DNA of 64,000 nucleotides from Apostichopus japonicus. Lineage: Eukaryota > Echinodermata > Holothuroidea > Aspidochirotida > Stichopodidae. Positions 11,338 to 22,753 of this stretch are shown here, in pieces; the first letter of the stretch is position 1; each line of letters begins with the position of its first letter. Below the pieces are notes generated by a model that had not been told where the DNA came from, searched no databases, and was given only the letters and a program-made list of their open reading frames with translations. The stretch lies in the NCBI RefSeq assembly GCF_037975245.1, contig NC_092568.1:32520501-32584500 (forward strand), in the 5' to 3' direction. Position numbers and translations under genes: made by a program.

Positions 11338-13635
11338 TTAGTGTACCTTTCTTTTTACAAAGCTCTTTTCTCGTATCTATAGATATTCGCTGTACTGCTC
11401 GGAGAACGCCTCCGGCAACGCATTCGATTAATACGATTGGTTGTATCGGACATCATATCCTCGGGCATCTAAAATACAATGGGCAAGCACATTCGTGATA
11501 GGCATAAACGGACTCTGAGGCATGTGTGCACGCGAGAAAAAAAGTATTACAAACGACTTGATCAAGACTAGCATCGTTGTAACAAAGCCCTCGCAATTTC
11601 CAAGATAGGAAGCAAGAACAATACCTAAGTCACCGAAACGAAAACAAAGTTTTAATAAGTATAAGCAAAAAGGTCTTCCGGCTCTCACACCTCTCCAAGA
11701 TCAGTGATTTAGGCCTGGAGCGTGCTTTTTTTTTTCTTAATAACTCTCTACACTTATGTATCAGTGAAAACGTTTGTTTTATTTTATTTTGGTTCCTCGT
11801 GGAATTACAAAACCAAATGATATAACCTGTCATACAACTGTTTCCCATAATCACGTTTGAAGGGTCCCAGGGGGATCTGCCCTCACTTTTATCATTCCTT
11901 CCTTGAAACAAATCACGTTTATTTCCCATCGAGGACACGTACTGATAATTACATAGTCAAAATGTCATGAGATCTATTTTACTTTATTTAGACCTACAAG
12001 ACGGAAAAAAGGAACAATTAAACAGCAAAATTGCGACCAAAATAATTTTGCTTCCAAGAAACGAACATACAGTTTGCGTGCGTGTTACTGTTACCGTAAT
12101 TTATGCTGGGTTCACAAATAATATCAATCTGTAGTTGAATACATGTACCGTTGTACGTGTAGTTTAATCAATTATTATTATAATTATTTCATTTCTTTTA
12201 TTGATTCGTTCAAAGTTCATTCGTAATTTCTATCTTTAAAAAAGCCGAATAGACCATTTAAGTACTATTTCTTTCCGCTTTTCTAATCGTATATATGTGA
12301 TGGAATTGTACATAGAATCGTACATGGAATGGGATTGTACATGAAATGGAATTTGGGGTCGGAAAGTCTATGTGTTCTAAAGTGTTGCTCATGGGTAACA
12401 CATTATTTAATAAATAAATGGTAAATAGTTATCGCTTCCCAACTCAGGTTTTCAATTAATTTAGGGGGTGGGGTGAAAGATGCAAGGTCACGGCTTATTT
12501 TATTTTACAGTTGAGTGGAAGAGAATTTCGTGTTGCTATTTTAGCAGAGGACTGACTAGCTCGGTAGGGAACAGTATAGGCAACCATTGTTCAATTAATT
12601 ATCCACCATGACCCACTCAACATGTCGTTCATCGAAAGTACTCTAGCTACACATCTCAACCAAATCTCAACTTGCACTTAGAAAATAAATATTGTACGCT
12701 TGTGCAATGACAGCAGAAAAGTTAGGTAACCATAAGGCTGTTTGGCCGGAAGACTATAGGATGATGAAAGCATACTTTAATCAGTTAAGAAAGCAGGATT
12801 AACCTTAATACCTACGACACACAGTGTGGATTGCAATTAATAAGTTAGTCCAAAAATTCCAACCCAATCTTGTTTGGGTAAGAAGGCTTATATGCAAACT
12901 GGTGCTATTATTTTCATCATTGTAATTGTATTTGTCTAGCACAAGTTTCGATACTTGTTCGTGTGTCATAAATATTAGCCATTTTGAAGAAAGTATCCTT
13001 TTTGGGAGGGGCAAGTGGAGAGCCCCGTGGCTAACTCCCCCCGCCTCACCAATCCTTCTTCAATTGCTTCCATTGAATAGGTACCGTAACTCTGATTATT
13101 CTTTCTGAGAGGCTTAATCACCCTGTCCTCAATGATATGTCAATACAAAACGTGAACGTAGCAGTCATAGCAATGACATCGTAGTGTGTGTAAATTGATA
13201 AGTGCATCACCGATACAAAATGAAAGGCGCTCACGTCATAGTATACGGAAGGAGCTGTGCGAGGGGGGGGGGGGGGCGGAGAATTTCCCAGTGCAATCAC
13301 ATACTATATGAACCGTCCTCACAACACGACTGCTATGAAAACAATACACATGACCAGTTGGGGGAGACTATTGTTGCCCAATAGGTGAATGCAATCTAAC
13401 CAAAGATACAAAACGCCCTCTTCATAGATCAGTACGGTACTTTAATACGGTCTTCACTGTTACATTATGAACAGCCTTTCACAGCTGCAGGTGCATTGAC
13501 GCCTTTCGATGGGATTTCCTTTTTTTATCTATGCTGGAGTGGTGGAAAAGCTAGGAGGGAAATGATAGGGATTTCAGCGACTGAGAAAATACCTCGGACG
13601 AAGGCTGTTTACTATAAAGCGCCGTTCACTCAATG
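11338..13635. other. Intergenic, nothing recognised
   Basis: AT-rich sequence with several short ORFs, none carrying a recognisable domain. I see no RNA gene. Confidence 0.45.
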
Positions 13636-13643
13636 TGTACGAT

Positions 13644-14053
13644 CAGGGGGTAGGAGCCGGGGGGCACTGGGGAAACGTGCCCCCCTCACCTCCCCCACTT
13701 TCTTCCAAAATAGCAAATGTTCCCTACTGGCAAATAAAATGTGCCCCTTTGATGAAGAACTGTCTTTTGGATATCTTAAGCCTTTGTTAATTTTAATATT
13801 TTATTTTAATTATTTATTTTTAGTCTGTACATGCTATTTTTAAAACGGCATCCCATATATCTTTGTAGCACGGTTAACAATAAACAATCTTAATAAATAG
13901 TATTGATAGCATATTAACACATCATATATATTTAAGTGATATGGCCGGTGTGTATCGGTTAATAGCATAACGAGTGGTGGTTGTGGAATGAGAAAGTGCC
14001 CCTCTGATGTTCTGCCCCCCCCCCATACTTTTTGGAAGCTTCCAACCTCCCTG
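13644..14053. mobile_element. hAT-type MITE, 410 bp, perfect 8-bp TSD
   Basis: The left terminus CAGGGGGTAGGAGC and the right terminus AGCTTCCAACCTCCCTG form imperfect inverted repeats. Identical TGTACGAT flanks lie at 13636-13643 and 14054-14061. The interior is non-coding with C and G runs near both ends. Confidence 0.85.
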
Positions 14054-15283
14054 TGTACGATACGAGACGATACGACAAAACAATCTGTGTTCACGCTATA
14101 TACACGTGACACATTTATGCAAATAAGTCCATCATCGACGTGGTATTATACTTTGACGGGAGATGCTTGCCGTCGCCTGTCTTGCAACAATACATCCAGA
14201 CACCAATCATGGCGTGGAGTACATATTTATGGAACGCGAAAAGCGCAACGCATTTCGTTGCCTCGATCGATTTCGCCTCCTTCTATTTCGTTGCCTCCCT
14301 TTATTTCGTTGCCTCCTTTGATTTCGTTGCTTCGTTCTATTTTGCTGCCTCGTTCTATTTCGTTGCCTCCTTCTATTTTGCTGCCTCCTTTTATTTCGTT
14401 GCCTCCATTGATTTCGTTGCCTCCTGATTTTGCTGCCTCCACCTATTTCGTTGCCTCGTTCTACATCGTTGCCTCGTTCGATTTCGTTGCCTCGATTGAA
14501 TTCGCCTGGTTATGTTAATTAGGTATTGCAGGCATGCATTGGTGGGCGGAGCTTTTTTCTCCTTCGGTCGCGACCGGCCGGTTAACGCGAACGTTACCTG
14601 GTCGATCACAGTGCCTAGCACGTACTGAGCAGCCTAGCACCTGTTTGAACGTAGCAGCCACTAAGAGCAGCCCCTAACAGCAGCCAATAGTGTATACATC
14701 AACGTTACACCGCCGTTGGCCACTGATGTTTGTACACTGTGACGAGCGCTGGGTACGCTGTGGCGGGAAAGTGGATCCCCAGCAGCCACTAAGGGCAGCC
14801 TAAATTAGCGGACAATAATAAGACTGTTACTTTTTCGTACCTGTTTTAAAGCGATAATAATTAACGCTATGAATACTGTAAAATGCCAATAATTGCACCA
14901 TATGAGAGAGAAGATGTTGCTCTTTCATGTGTTATAATTTTGGAATTAAATGGTGGACGATTTCTGCATCCATATTGAACTGAAACTTGTGATCCTACCA
15001 AATCTTGTGGAGAAAGGCGTAAATTGCGACAATTTTTATACCATTTCTTTTTTTTTTCAAATGTCTAAACAATTAATTTATGAGAATATGCAACAGTCAA
15101 GAGAGGTACAATGACGATGTTAAGTTATTCCTATTACACGTGGTATGAAAGAACAGTCAGTAACACTTTGATTTATTCAAATTCGATGGCTACAAACCGT
15201 TCGATCCTAACAGGAGTGGGATGCAAATGGGAAAATTAGCTCGAAACGCGCGGTAATGTGTTATGATCCAAACGTATTATTAT

Positions 15284-15700
15284 TTCAAAATCGATTAATT
15301 TGAGTTATCGACCTAGTTAGGAGGTTCGGTTAGCATCACATCAAAAAATAAAATTTCTTCTTTCACGTGTTATACCTACTATCGGTAACACAGCCGATTT
15401 TTTTTTGGACCAAAAGTGGCTAAAAGTTTTAAAATATTGATTAAATTTTTTATTCTTCAAAATCGATTAATTTGAGTTATCGACCTAGTTAGGAGGTTCG
15501 GTTAGCATCACATCAAAAAATAAAATTTCTTCTTTCACGTGTTATACCTACTATCGGTAACACAGCCGATTTTTTTTTGGACCAAAAGTGGCTAAAAGTT
15601 TTAAAATATTGATTAAATTTTTTATTCTTCAAAATCGATTAAGTTGAGTTATGGAGCCTATTGAGATGTCCGGTTAGCACCACATTAAAGTAGACAGGTT
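15284..15700. repeat. Tandem repeat, 172-bp period
   Basis: Units starting TTCAAAATCGATTAA begin at 15284, 15456 and 15628. The first two are nearly identical across the whole period, including TATACCTACTATCGGTAACA; the third diverges. A weaker relative of the unit start lies at about 15852. Confidence 0.92.
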
Positions 15701-15721
15701 CATCATTCACGTGGTATATCT

Positions 15722-16003
15722 CTACTATCGGTAATAAAAATGATTTCTTGACCAAAAGTGGCCTCAAATTTTAACCCGATACGGACATCTTTAAACGCGC
15801 ATATATATACGTAATGTGTAATGACCAGAAAACTGTTTAATTTTTTTTCCCTTCAAAATCAATTAACTTTAGTTGTGGAGCCTACATTTTTCTGATCATT
15901 ACACATTATGTATATACAGCGCGTTTAGAGATGTCCGTATCGGGGTTAAAACTTTAAGGCCACTTTTGGTCAAGAAATCATTTTTGTTACCGATAGTAGA
16001 TAA
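15722..16003. repeat. Inverted repeat, arms about 110 bp
   Basis: Arm 15722-15832 is the near reverse complement of 15892-16003, for example ACCAAAAGTGGCC against GGCCACTTTTGGT and GATACGGACATCT against AGATGTCCGTATC. The loop is about 60 bp. Identity is roughly 90% by eye. Confidence 0.88.
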
Positions 16004-16744
16004 TAGAACGAGGCAACGAAATCAAAGGAGGCAACGAAATCAAAGGAGACAACGAAATAAAGGGAGGCAACGAAATAGAAGGAGGCGAAATCGATCGAGG
16101 CAACGAAATACGTTGCGCTTTTGGCGTTCCATACATATTTGCCTCTATACTTCGCCAAACTACACAAAACCGCATCATGTCGGAACAAGATTTGTTGGAA
16201 AAAAGTGAAGTAGTTTGTGTTGCTTTGCTCATATAGCAGAGCTACATGTAGAAATGAGAGATCGCTATGTTGTTTCTAAATCCGTACCAATTGCCTCCCA
16301 TGCGGTTTTTATTCATATATTTTTGGCGGGACGTGTTTGTACGACCTACTTTACATATCCCACAAAGTTCAGAGGGAAACTCGAAATAGCAGATTTTCTT
16401 CAAAGGTCGTCATTATTCGGCTGCCAACGAATCATAAAGTTCACCGAAGTTGCACGTATTCACTATAACCCACACTAGAACTATAGATTTACTACCTATT
16501 GCCATTATGTATGTTCGTGCTCCATAGCATGATTACGATCCGTCAATAAACAATTTAAAAATAAAAAAACACATCGTATTCCGACACATTTATCAAACGA
16601 CAAAAGTTGAAATGATTTCAACTTTTTGTTAAGTGTGAGCGGTGTCATCTTATTACATAGTTGAACCATAGTTGAACGAGGCTATAAAGATTCAATACCC
16701 ATGTGTTGAAATCCGACCGTATATTTATCGATATCAGTCAAATT

Positions 16745-17434
16745 CTAGGTTAGTTTAGTAGCAAGAAAGGATCAGGAAGGACACTCAAGCCCCTATTGGA
16801 GAGGGGGGGGGGGGAACAGAAGACACAAAAAATCAGACCCGATTACAATGCTGAAAGTGCTTGTCCAAAGGATTCTTAAACCTATTCACACTACTTGTAA
16901 GTACAACTTCTCGGGTAAACCATTCTTCTCATTAACAACCCTATTAGAAAACAAGTTATGCCGAATATTAATCGTATACTTTGTGACTTTTGGAGTTTGA
17001 GACAATGACCTCTGGTACAACTACTATTAGCAAACAAGAAAAAGTCGGTAAAGGATAAATTGTCAAAACCATACACAATCTTGAAAACCTGAATCAAGTC
17101 CCCACGTAACCTCCTAAGCTCCAGTGTGGTGAGATTCAACAGTTGTAACCGCCTATTATAAGGAACACCCTTTAAGGAACTAATCATCCTAGAAGCCCTC
17201 CTCTGGACCTTTCGCGAGTACTTCCTTATCCTTATAGCAAAATATGGGTTCCAAGACTGCACAGCATACTCCAGATGAGGCCTTACCAACTGCTTATAAA
17301 GTCTAACAACTCTGTCCTCTTTCAGAGTACTTCCTTATCCTTATAGCAAAATATGGGTTCCAAGACTGCACAGCATACTCCAGATGAGGCCTTACCAACT
17401 GCTTATAAAGTCTAACAACTCTGTCCTCTTTCAG
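16745..17434 (-). mobile_element. LINE 3'-end fragment, copy B (CR1/jockey-like reverse transcriptase)
   Basis: On the minus strand the sequence encodes VRPHLEYAVQSWNPYF, KVQRRASRMI, YNRRLQLLNL and TLELRRLRGDLIQVFKIVYG. These are hallmark motifs of the reverse-transcriptase C-terminus in CR1/jockey-type non-LTR elements. Further on, a shifted frame gives RGHCLKLQKS and a WNGLPEKVV-type ending. Frameshifts and the missing 5' part mark it as dead. It includes a tandem duplication at 17217-17434. Confidence 0.85.
17217..17434. repeat. Identical 109-bp tandem duplication inside the LINE
   Basis: Positions 17217-17325 and 17326-17434 look identical base for base, both starting AGTACTTCCTTATCC and ending CTCTTTCAG. 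The lack of divergence suggests a recent local duplication or an assembly artefact. Confidence 0.9.
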
Positions 17435-17451
17435 AAAACTAAACTATTTAT

Positions 17452-17969
17452 CAGGGGTTCCCTAACTGGGGTGCATGAACCCCCAGGGGGTGCGTGAGTC
17501 CATTCCAGGGGGTTCGTGAGACGTTTCTGAAAGTCAAAACTAGAGTCCTTTTTGTTGAAATCTGATATATCATATAAGTTAGTAATGTACAAAACTCGTA
17601 CCTATCGACAAACCCTTTTCGCGTTCCATACGCATATGTTGCCATAGTACCGTACCGTACATGAGATGAATAACTGAATTATGAAACAGACACAGGCCGC
17701 ATGACTTTGGTGAAGTTGGTGTGCGCATGACAGTACGTCATGAAGATAAAGAGCTGAGAAAGTAACTGAAAGGTTGGCCAAAGTAATTATTATTATTTTG
17801 GAAATTGCAGATGACCTCCATTTTGCCCGACACAAAGCAAAGTTAGCATAAACGCATTCTTGAAAATGATAGTATAATGACTCAGATCGTGTCTCGAAGA
17901 GTTGGGGGTTCGTGGACAACTCTGACATCCTCAGGGGGTTCGTGGGGGGATAAAGTTAGGGAAACCCTG
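17452..17969. mobile_element. hAT-type MITE, 518 bp
   Basis: The left end CAGGGGTTCCCTAACT pairs with the right end AGTTAGGGAAACCCTG, differing at one or two positions. Flanks CTATTTAT (17444-17451) and CTATAGAT (17970-17977) match at 6 of 8. Subterminal GGGGGTTCGTG motifs occur near both ends. It has no transposase. Confidence 0.82.
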
Positions 17970-17977
17970 CTATAGAT

Positions 17978-18589
17978 GCTTCACATCCGAATCAAAGTTG
18001 CTCTTCGAGTCACCGGTGAACGATCTTTCGACAAGTTTAATATTTTAGTCACGGATGTATTTTATAGGCGGCTGTTAGTGATGCTTTATAAACTAACTTT
18101 AGTTCATTTGAAACAATCATAAAAATATTACACGTAGACACGTCATTACTGTCATTTCCCAATAGAACTGGACTATTTTTAGGTATAACACGATTCAACA
18201 TTGTCACGTTACTAAATCAAACCATTTTATTGTCTCTCACATACATATAGGTGCATCATTAATCCTTCTGTAACACGTATGCCCAGGTACACAGGCTATG
18301 GAAGTAGCAGAATTATTTTTAAACAACGAAGAACACGTATGAATTTGGCAATGCGTTTTACAATATCATGAAGATTTTGAATATAGCTAAACAGGGATCA
18401 ATAAATGGCAAGTATAGGCAAATGGTTGCTGTAACCCCTTGCCCTAGCAAAGTATCAATTTAAACTGTGTTGACGTCACCGCAAACATGTTTTTATTTTT
18501 GTTGGCTGGTTTTCACTTCCTGTATTTCTTCTCACGATTCCTCCTATTATAGTTTACAACCAAGACTGGAAGAAGCGTAATGGAGTTAG
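17978..18589. other. Intergenic, nothing recognised
   Basis: AT-rich sequence between a MITE and the large minisatellite. I see no coding or RNA feature. Confidence 0.45.
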
Positions 18590-19735
18590 CCAACCCCGAA
18601 CAACACCCATCCCCTCGCCAACCCCGAACAATCCCGATCCCCTCGCCAGCCCCGAACAACCCCCATCCCCTCGCCAATCCCGAACAACCCCCATCCCCTC
18701 GCCAACCCCGAACAACCCCATCTCCTCGCCAACCCCGAACAGAACAACCCCATCCCCTCGCCAGCCCGGACAACCCCCATCCCCTCGCCAATCCCGGACA
18801 ACCCCCATCCCCTCGCCAATCACGAACAATCTCCTCGCCAATCCCGAACAACCCCCATCTCCTCGCCAACCCCGAACAACCCCCATCCCCTCGCCAACCC
18901 CGAACAACTCCATCTCCTCGCCAATCCCGAACAACCCCCATCCCCTCGCCAACCCCGAACAACCCCCATCCCCTCGCCAATCCCGAACAACCCCCATCCC
19001 CTCGCCAACCCCGAACAACCCCATCTCCTCGCCAACCCCGAACAGAACAACCCCATCCCCTCGCCAGCCCCGGACAACCCCCATCCCCTCGCCAATCCCG
19101 AACAACCCCCATCCCCTCGCCAATCCCGAACAACCCCCATCTCCTCGCCAATCCCGAACAACCCCCATCCCCTCGCCAGCCCCGAACAACCCCCATCCCC
19201 TCGCCAATCCCGAACAATCTCCTCGCCAATCCCGAACAACCCCATCTCCTCGCCAACCCCGAACAACCCCCATCCCCTCGCCAACCCCGAACAACCCCCA
19301 TCCCCTCGCCAGCCCTGAACAACCCCCATCCCCTCGCCAACCCCGAACAACCCCCATCCCCTCGCCAACCCCGAACAACCCCATCTCCTCGCCAACCCCG
19401 AACAGAACAACCCCCATCCCCTCGCCATCCCGGACAAACCCCATCCCCTCGCCAATCCCGAACAATCCCCTCGCCAATCCCGAACAACCCCCATCCCCTC
19501 GCCAACCCCGAGCAACCCCCATCCCCTCGCCAATCCCGAACAACCCCCATCTCCTCGCCAATCCCAAACAATCCCCTCGCCAATCCCGAACAACCCCCAT
19601 CCCCTCGCCAACCCCCATCCCCTCGCCAACCCCGAACAACCCCATCTCCTCGCCAACCCCGAACAACCCCATCCCTCGCCAACCCCCATCCCTCGCCAAA
19701 CCCGAACAACCCCATCTCCTCGCCAACAGAGATGA
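18590..19735. repeat. GC-rich minisatellite, unit about 25-28 bp, roughly 40 copies
   Basis: Units are built from CCCCTCGCCAA(C/T)CCCGAACAA and CCCCCATC blocks, with occasional shortened or GAACAGAACAA-containing variants forming a higher-order pattern. The unit lacks stop codons in most frames, so long ORFs (up to 400 codons) open on both strands at once. I treat these as by-products of the repeat. The minus strand carries regularly spaced G-runs. Confidence 0.95.
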
Positions 19736-19870
19736 GACGAAGCGTACCCCAATGAAGGCAGAATCACTGAAACACCTCTCCCAAGCCCAACAGAGAAGGA
19801 GCGGAGCCTATGAAGACCGAAACCCCTGAAAACCCTCTCTTTGGCCCAACAGAGATGAGACGAATTGTAT
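19736..19870. repeat. Divergent repeat block flanking the minisatellite
   Basis: Related units containing CCAACAGAGA(T/A)G(A/G), CCTATGAA-type and CCGAA blocks recur after the array, with AACAGAGATGAGACGAA at both 19728 and 19847. They resemble an older, longer unit next to the short-unit array. Confidence 0.6.
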
Positions 19871-21154
19871 CCAATAAAGGACCGAACTATACGCGCAACA
19901 AAATGGCATGCTCGGTTCTTAATGACGTCAGAAAAGGCGGTCATTGTTTACCGGAAATGACGTTTTGACTGACTTTCAGACGTTACATTGGGACATTAAT
20001 TAAGAAAGTTGAGAACAGAATATCACTTTGGTTCTTTTAAACATTTATTTCAATCGCTTGGATGATTTAACATGGACTTTTTGTAAAAGAGTAAATATAG
20101 AATAAATAATTCTTGTGAAATAAATATACAAATTTTAAATAACAAAACAGGACTTGAAAATACGATTTACTTAATGAGAATGAGAACATGGAAATGTTAA
20201 ACATAAAATGTAAAATTTCGAATAACGTGTGTGAATAAATATATGTAACCTTAATATCTTTCTAATCTTTTACATAGTCTTCTACTTAAAATTATTTCCA
20301 AACGTCCAATCTGAAGTTCACCTTCACTCTAAATATTCCCCTTCAGTATTTGGTATCCATTTGGTAATGGAATGTTAAGTTATATATATATGTGGTGTAC
20401 GCAGTCACGAAGGCACAAACCAACAAGTAAAAATTCTGCTTTTTAATGCTTTTTAAGTAAAAAATTGAGTTTCGTCTCACATTCGTTCTATACTCTCTTT
20501 CACTCTTCTCTGAAAGTATTTTACTTTTGCAAGCGACAGCAACAAAAAATAAAATAAAATTATAATAAAAATTATAATTAAAAAAAAATATATAGAGAAA
20601 ATGATGTCCAATGTAAAGATACAAAACAATGATATAGACAGTTGTACTTGGAGCAGGGAGGGGGCGGGGAGTGGGGAGGGGCGGGGAGTGGGGAGGGGGC
20701 GGGTTAAGATATTAAGCCTTCCAGTGTAGAAATCTAAGAGGCGGGGTTCCCCCCCCCCCCCCCCACATGTGATGTGACAGAGAGGGAAAATAGAGTAACT
20801 TTTGTCGAGTCGCTCGTGGACCCCCAAGGACAAGGTCAAAGTCTAGATGAATAAAGGGCTGAAAACCAAAGCATAGATCCAGTTGATAGAAAACAAACTG
20901 ATCAACGATATGAAACCCAAGGAAGATTTTGGATTAGTAATATGTATTAAATGGAAGACGCATTTTAACTTAATATTAAAGAGTAATATCAAAGATATTA
21001 TAATTCTGAATTATATGACGTTAAATTAAAAATATAATTTATACAAGCCCTTCTTAAGAACTTAAGAATTGAATTGATAATTCGAATTGACCTAAGAAAA
21101 CTAGTAGCCTAGGTAATTGTTGTGTTCTGGACGTTTCAATTTAAGAAAGGGGGA
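19871..21154. other. Intergenic, nothing recognised except GC tracts
   Basis: AT-rich sequence containing a G-rich tandem patch at 20655-20705 and a C-run near 20750. The part just left of the LTR may be decayed retrotransposon interior, but no protein signature is visible. Confidence 0.4.
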
Positions 21155-21455
21155 TGTGATGTGACGTCATAAGTCTAATTGTCATGTAACCAGTCACACT
21201 GTTATATTATTGGCTTATCAGATAAGATGCTGGTTAAGCCAATTACATCCCATGTTATCTCATTAAGTATGTAAACTATAAATACTCATGTACGCTACTG
21301 TATACTATTACTCTCCATGCCTGCTGCTACTCCTTACGGTTATACTATACACAACATTGTTTATGGTTATTGACGTTACGTGAAATATATGTTCAAGAAT
21401 CAAGAATGACTTTTCCTTCATTATATTGACGTCTTCCGGAACATATAATATGACA
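21155..21455 (+). mobile_element. Candidate Gypsy-like LTR, 301 bp
   Basis: The left end TGTGATGTGACG directly follows a polypurine-tract-like AAGAAAGGGGGA. The right end is ATAATATGACA, giving TG...CA termini with TGT(C/G)AT symmetry. A TATAAATA box lies at 21277-21284. The polypurine tract implies a 3' LTR or solo LTR in plus orientation. No paired LTR or pol domain is visible. Confidence 0.55.
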
Positions 21456-22496
21456 CCCCCCTATGACATTGAAGAATTGTCCGCAAGTGTTGAGGTTGTA
21501 TCGCATATACATGTTATATATTATGTCAGCCTGCTGTACACTAGAAATTGCTGTAATGTTACATGTACCAGAAGTAAGCGTGGTTGCGCCCCTGGAAGTA
21601 GGTATATTTTATCAATATTTCTATCCTTCACGAAAAACATAACTTAGTATATAAAACGTCATTTATTCCACGCAAACGATAATATGATCAGAAATTAAGT
21701 CCTTAACAACAAATGCAAAAAGCACTAGTCGATATAAGTTAACGTTTTGGTCCTTCAAATCCATTTTTACAAACTTAGAAAAATAGTTTACTAGCCGTTA
21801 ACGTACGCCTCTATCTATATAAAAGTACACTTTGAAATACCTCACCGGTTTTACATCTATTGCTCAGTTTTAGCTTATAAAAATATATATAATTTAATTG
21901 GAACAAATTTATTTTACAACTTTATTGATAAAAAAAAAGAACGGAATTCACTTAAAATTCATCATTCCCATACGTCCCTGCCAGTTTTCCACGTTAAAGT
22001 GACATTAAAAAAAAGAGGGTGTGGTCGTTGTTCACGCGTCATGCCGAGTACTCTATTTTCGTCACGAATGTAGGACAGAATTTCTCTGTTTATTATGAAT
22101 TCTCGATCCTTCAGTTTTGGAGGTCCTTGCTTATATAATAATAGGAAGGGCCCGATGGCTAGCCACTTTGTGCGTGTGTGTGTGTTTGTGTATAATGTGT
22201 TTGAAACTGTTACCGGTTCGCCAGGATTCGTTTATATGTACAAACAAGATATGGAATGGCGCAAGTAATGGAACAGGTTATCCTCAACTTAATCGGTGTT
22301 ACAAAGTACAATGTCCTTTAACACCCAATTACTTAAGTTTCATAAAATAGAAGAAAACCTTATCTTCTCATTGGAGCTTGGAAGTAAAATTATTTTGTAA
22401 TCCATCCTCTTACAGATTCGTCGATACTCATTGTTTTACTTGAAATAGACATAAGGTGAAAGCAGAATGTTCACACGCGTTTAAGACCACCTTGCA
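21456..22496. other. P450 3' flank and 3' UTR, no other gene seen
   Basis: AT-rich sequence containing a short GT microsatellite at about 22170-22190. The right part probably includes the P450 3' UTR. Confidence 0.45.
22089..22094 (-). terminator. Candidate P450 polyadenylation signal
   Basis: The plus-strand TTTATT is AATAAA on the coding strand, about 400 bases after the P450 stop. Other candidates lie further left, so this is tentative. Confidence 0.35.
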
Positions 22497-22753
22497 CTAT
22501 GCCATCAGGATGGCCTCATTCTTGGAGGTTATTTCCGTCAGCATTTCACTGTCTGTAAGTTCTGTCTGTCTGTTAACTCGTCGAATTGCCCTCATCTTAA
22601 AAGGGACGGGACAACGCGTCGTACCTGCGACCCCGTCAAACTCTGGCGTTATCTCGTCATCAGCCGGGAGGATCTCAAAGTGATGTAAGAGAGTAGTGAG
22701 GGCTACAAACAGCTCCTTCCTGGCAAGATTCTCACCCATACAGACACGTTTAC
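22497..22753 (-). CDS. P450 exon 5 (haem-binding loop, stop)
   Basis: Completes the Gly, then reads [20 protein letters not shown], giving the axial Cys and the L-helix. The frame ends in TAG at 22497-22499. The tail after [11 protein letters not shown] is about 25 residues longer than in many CYP2 proteins. Confidence 0.95.

Larger units (their letters stand above)
14222..16140. mobile_element. Foldback-like region with inverted 18-bp minisatellite arms
   Basis: The left arm (14222-14515) is a tandem of about 18-bp units containing TTTCGTTGCCTC. The right arm (about 16005-16140) carries the same units in reverse complement. The outer edges also match: GGAACGCGAAAAGCGCAACG on the left and its near complement on the right. 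The nearest 120 bp of the arms look about 90% identical. The loop holds a 172-bp tandem repeat and a second inverted repeat. No TSD was found, so the mobile status is inferred. Confidence 0.6.

Noticed and set aside
14140-14518. ORFs rich in FVAS or SLPP repeats and their mirror near 15970-16232
   Set aside because: They are frames of the 18-bp minisatellite in the two inverted arms; no coding signal beyond the repeat.
18513-19944. Very long overlapping ORFs (374-400 codons) on both strands
   Set aside because: They coincide with a minisatellite whose unit lacks stop codons, so several frames on both strands stay open together. The products are pure repeat text with no domain or start context.
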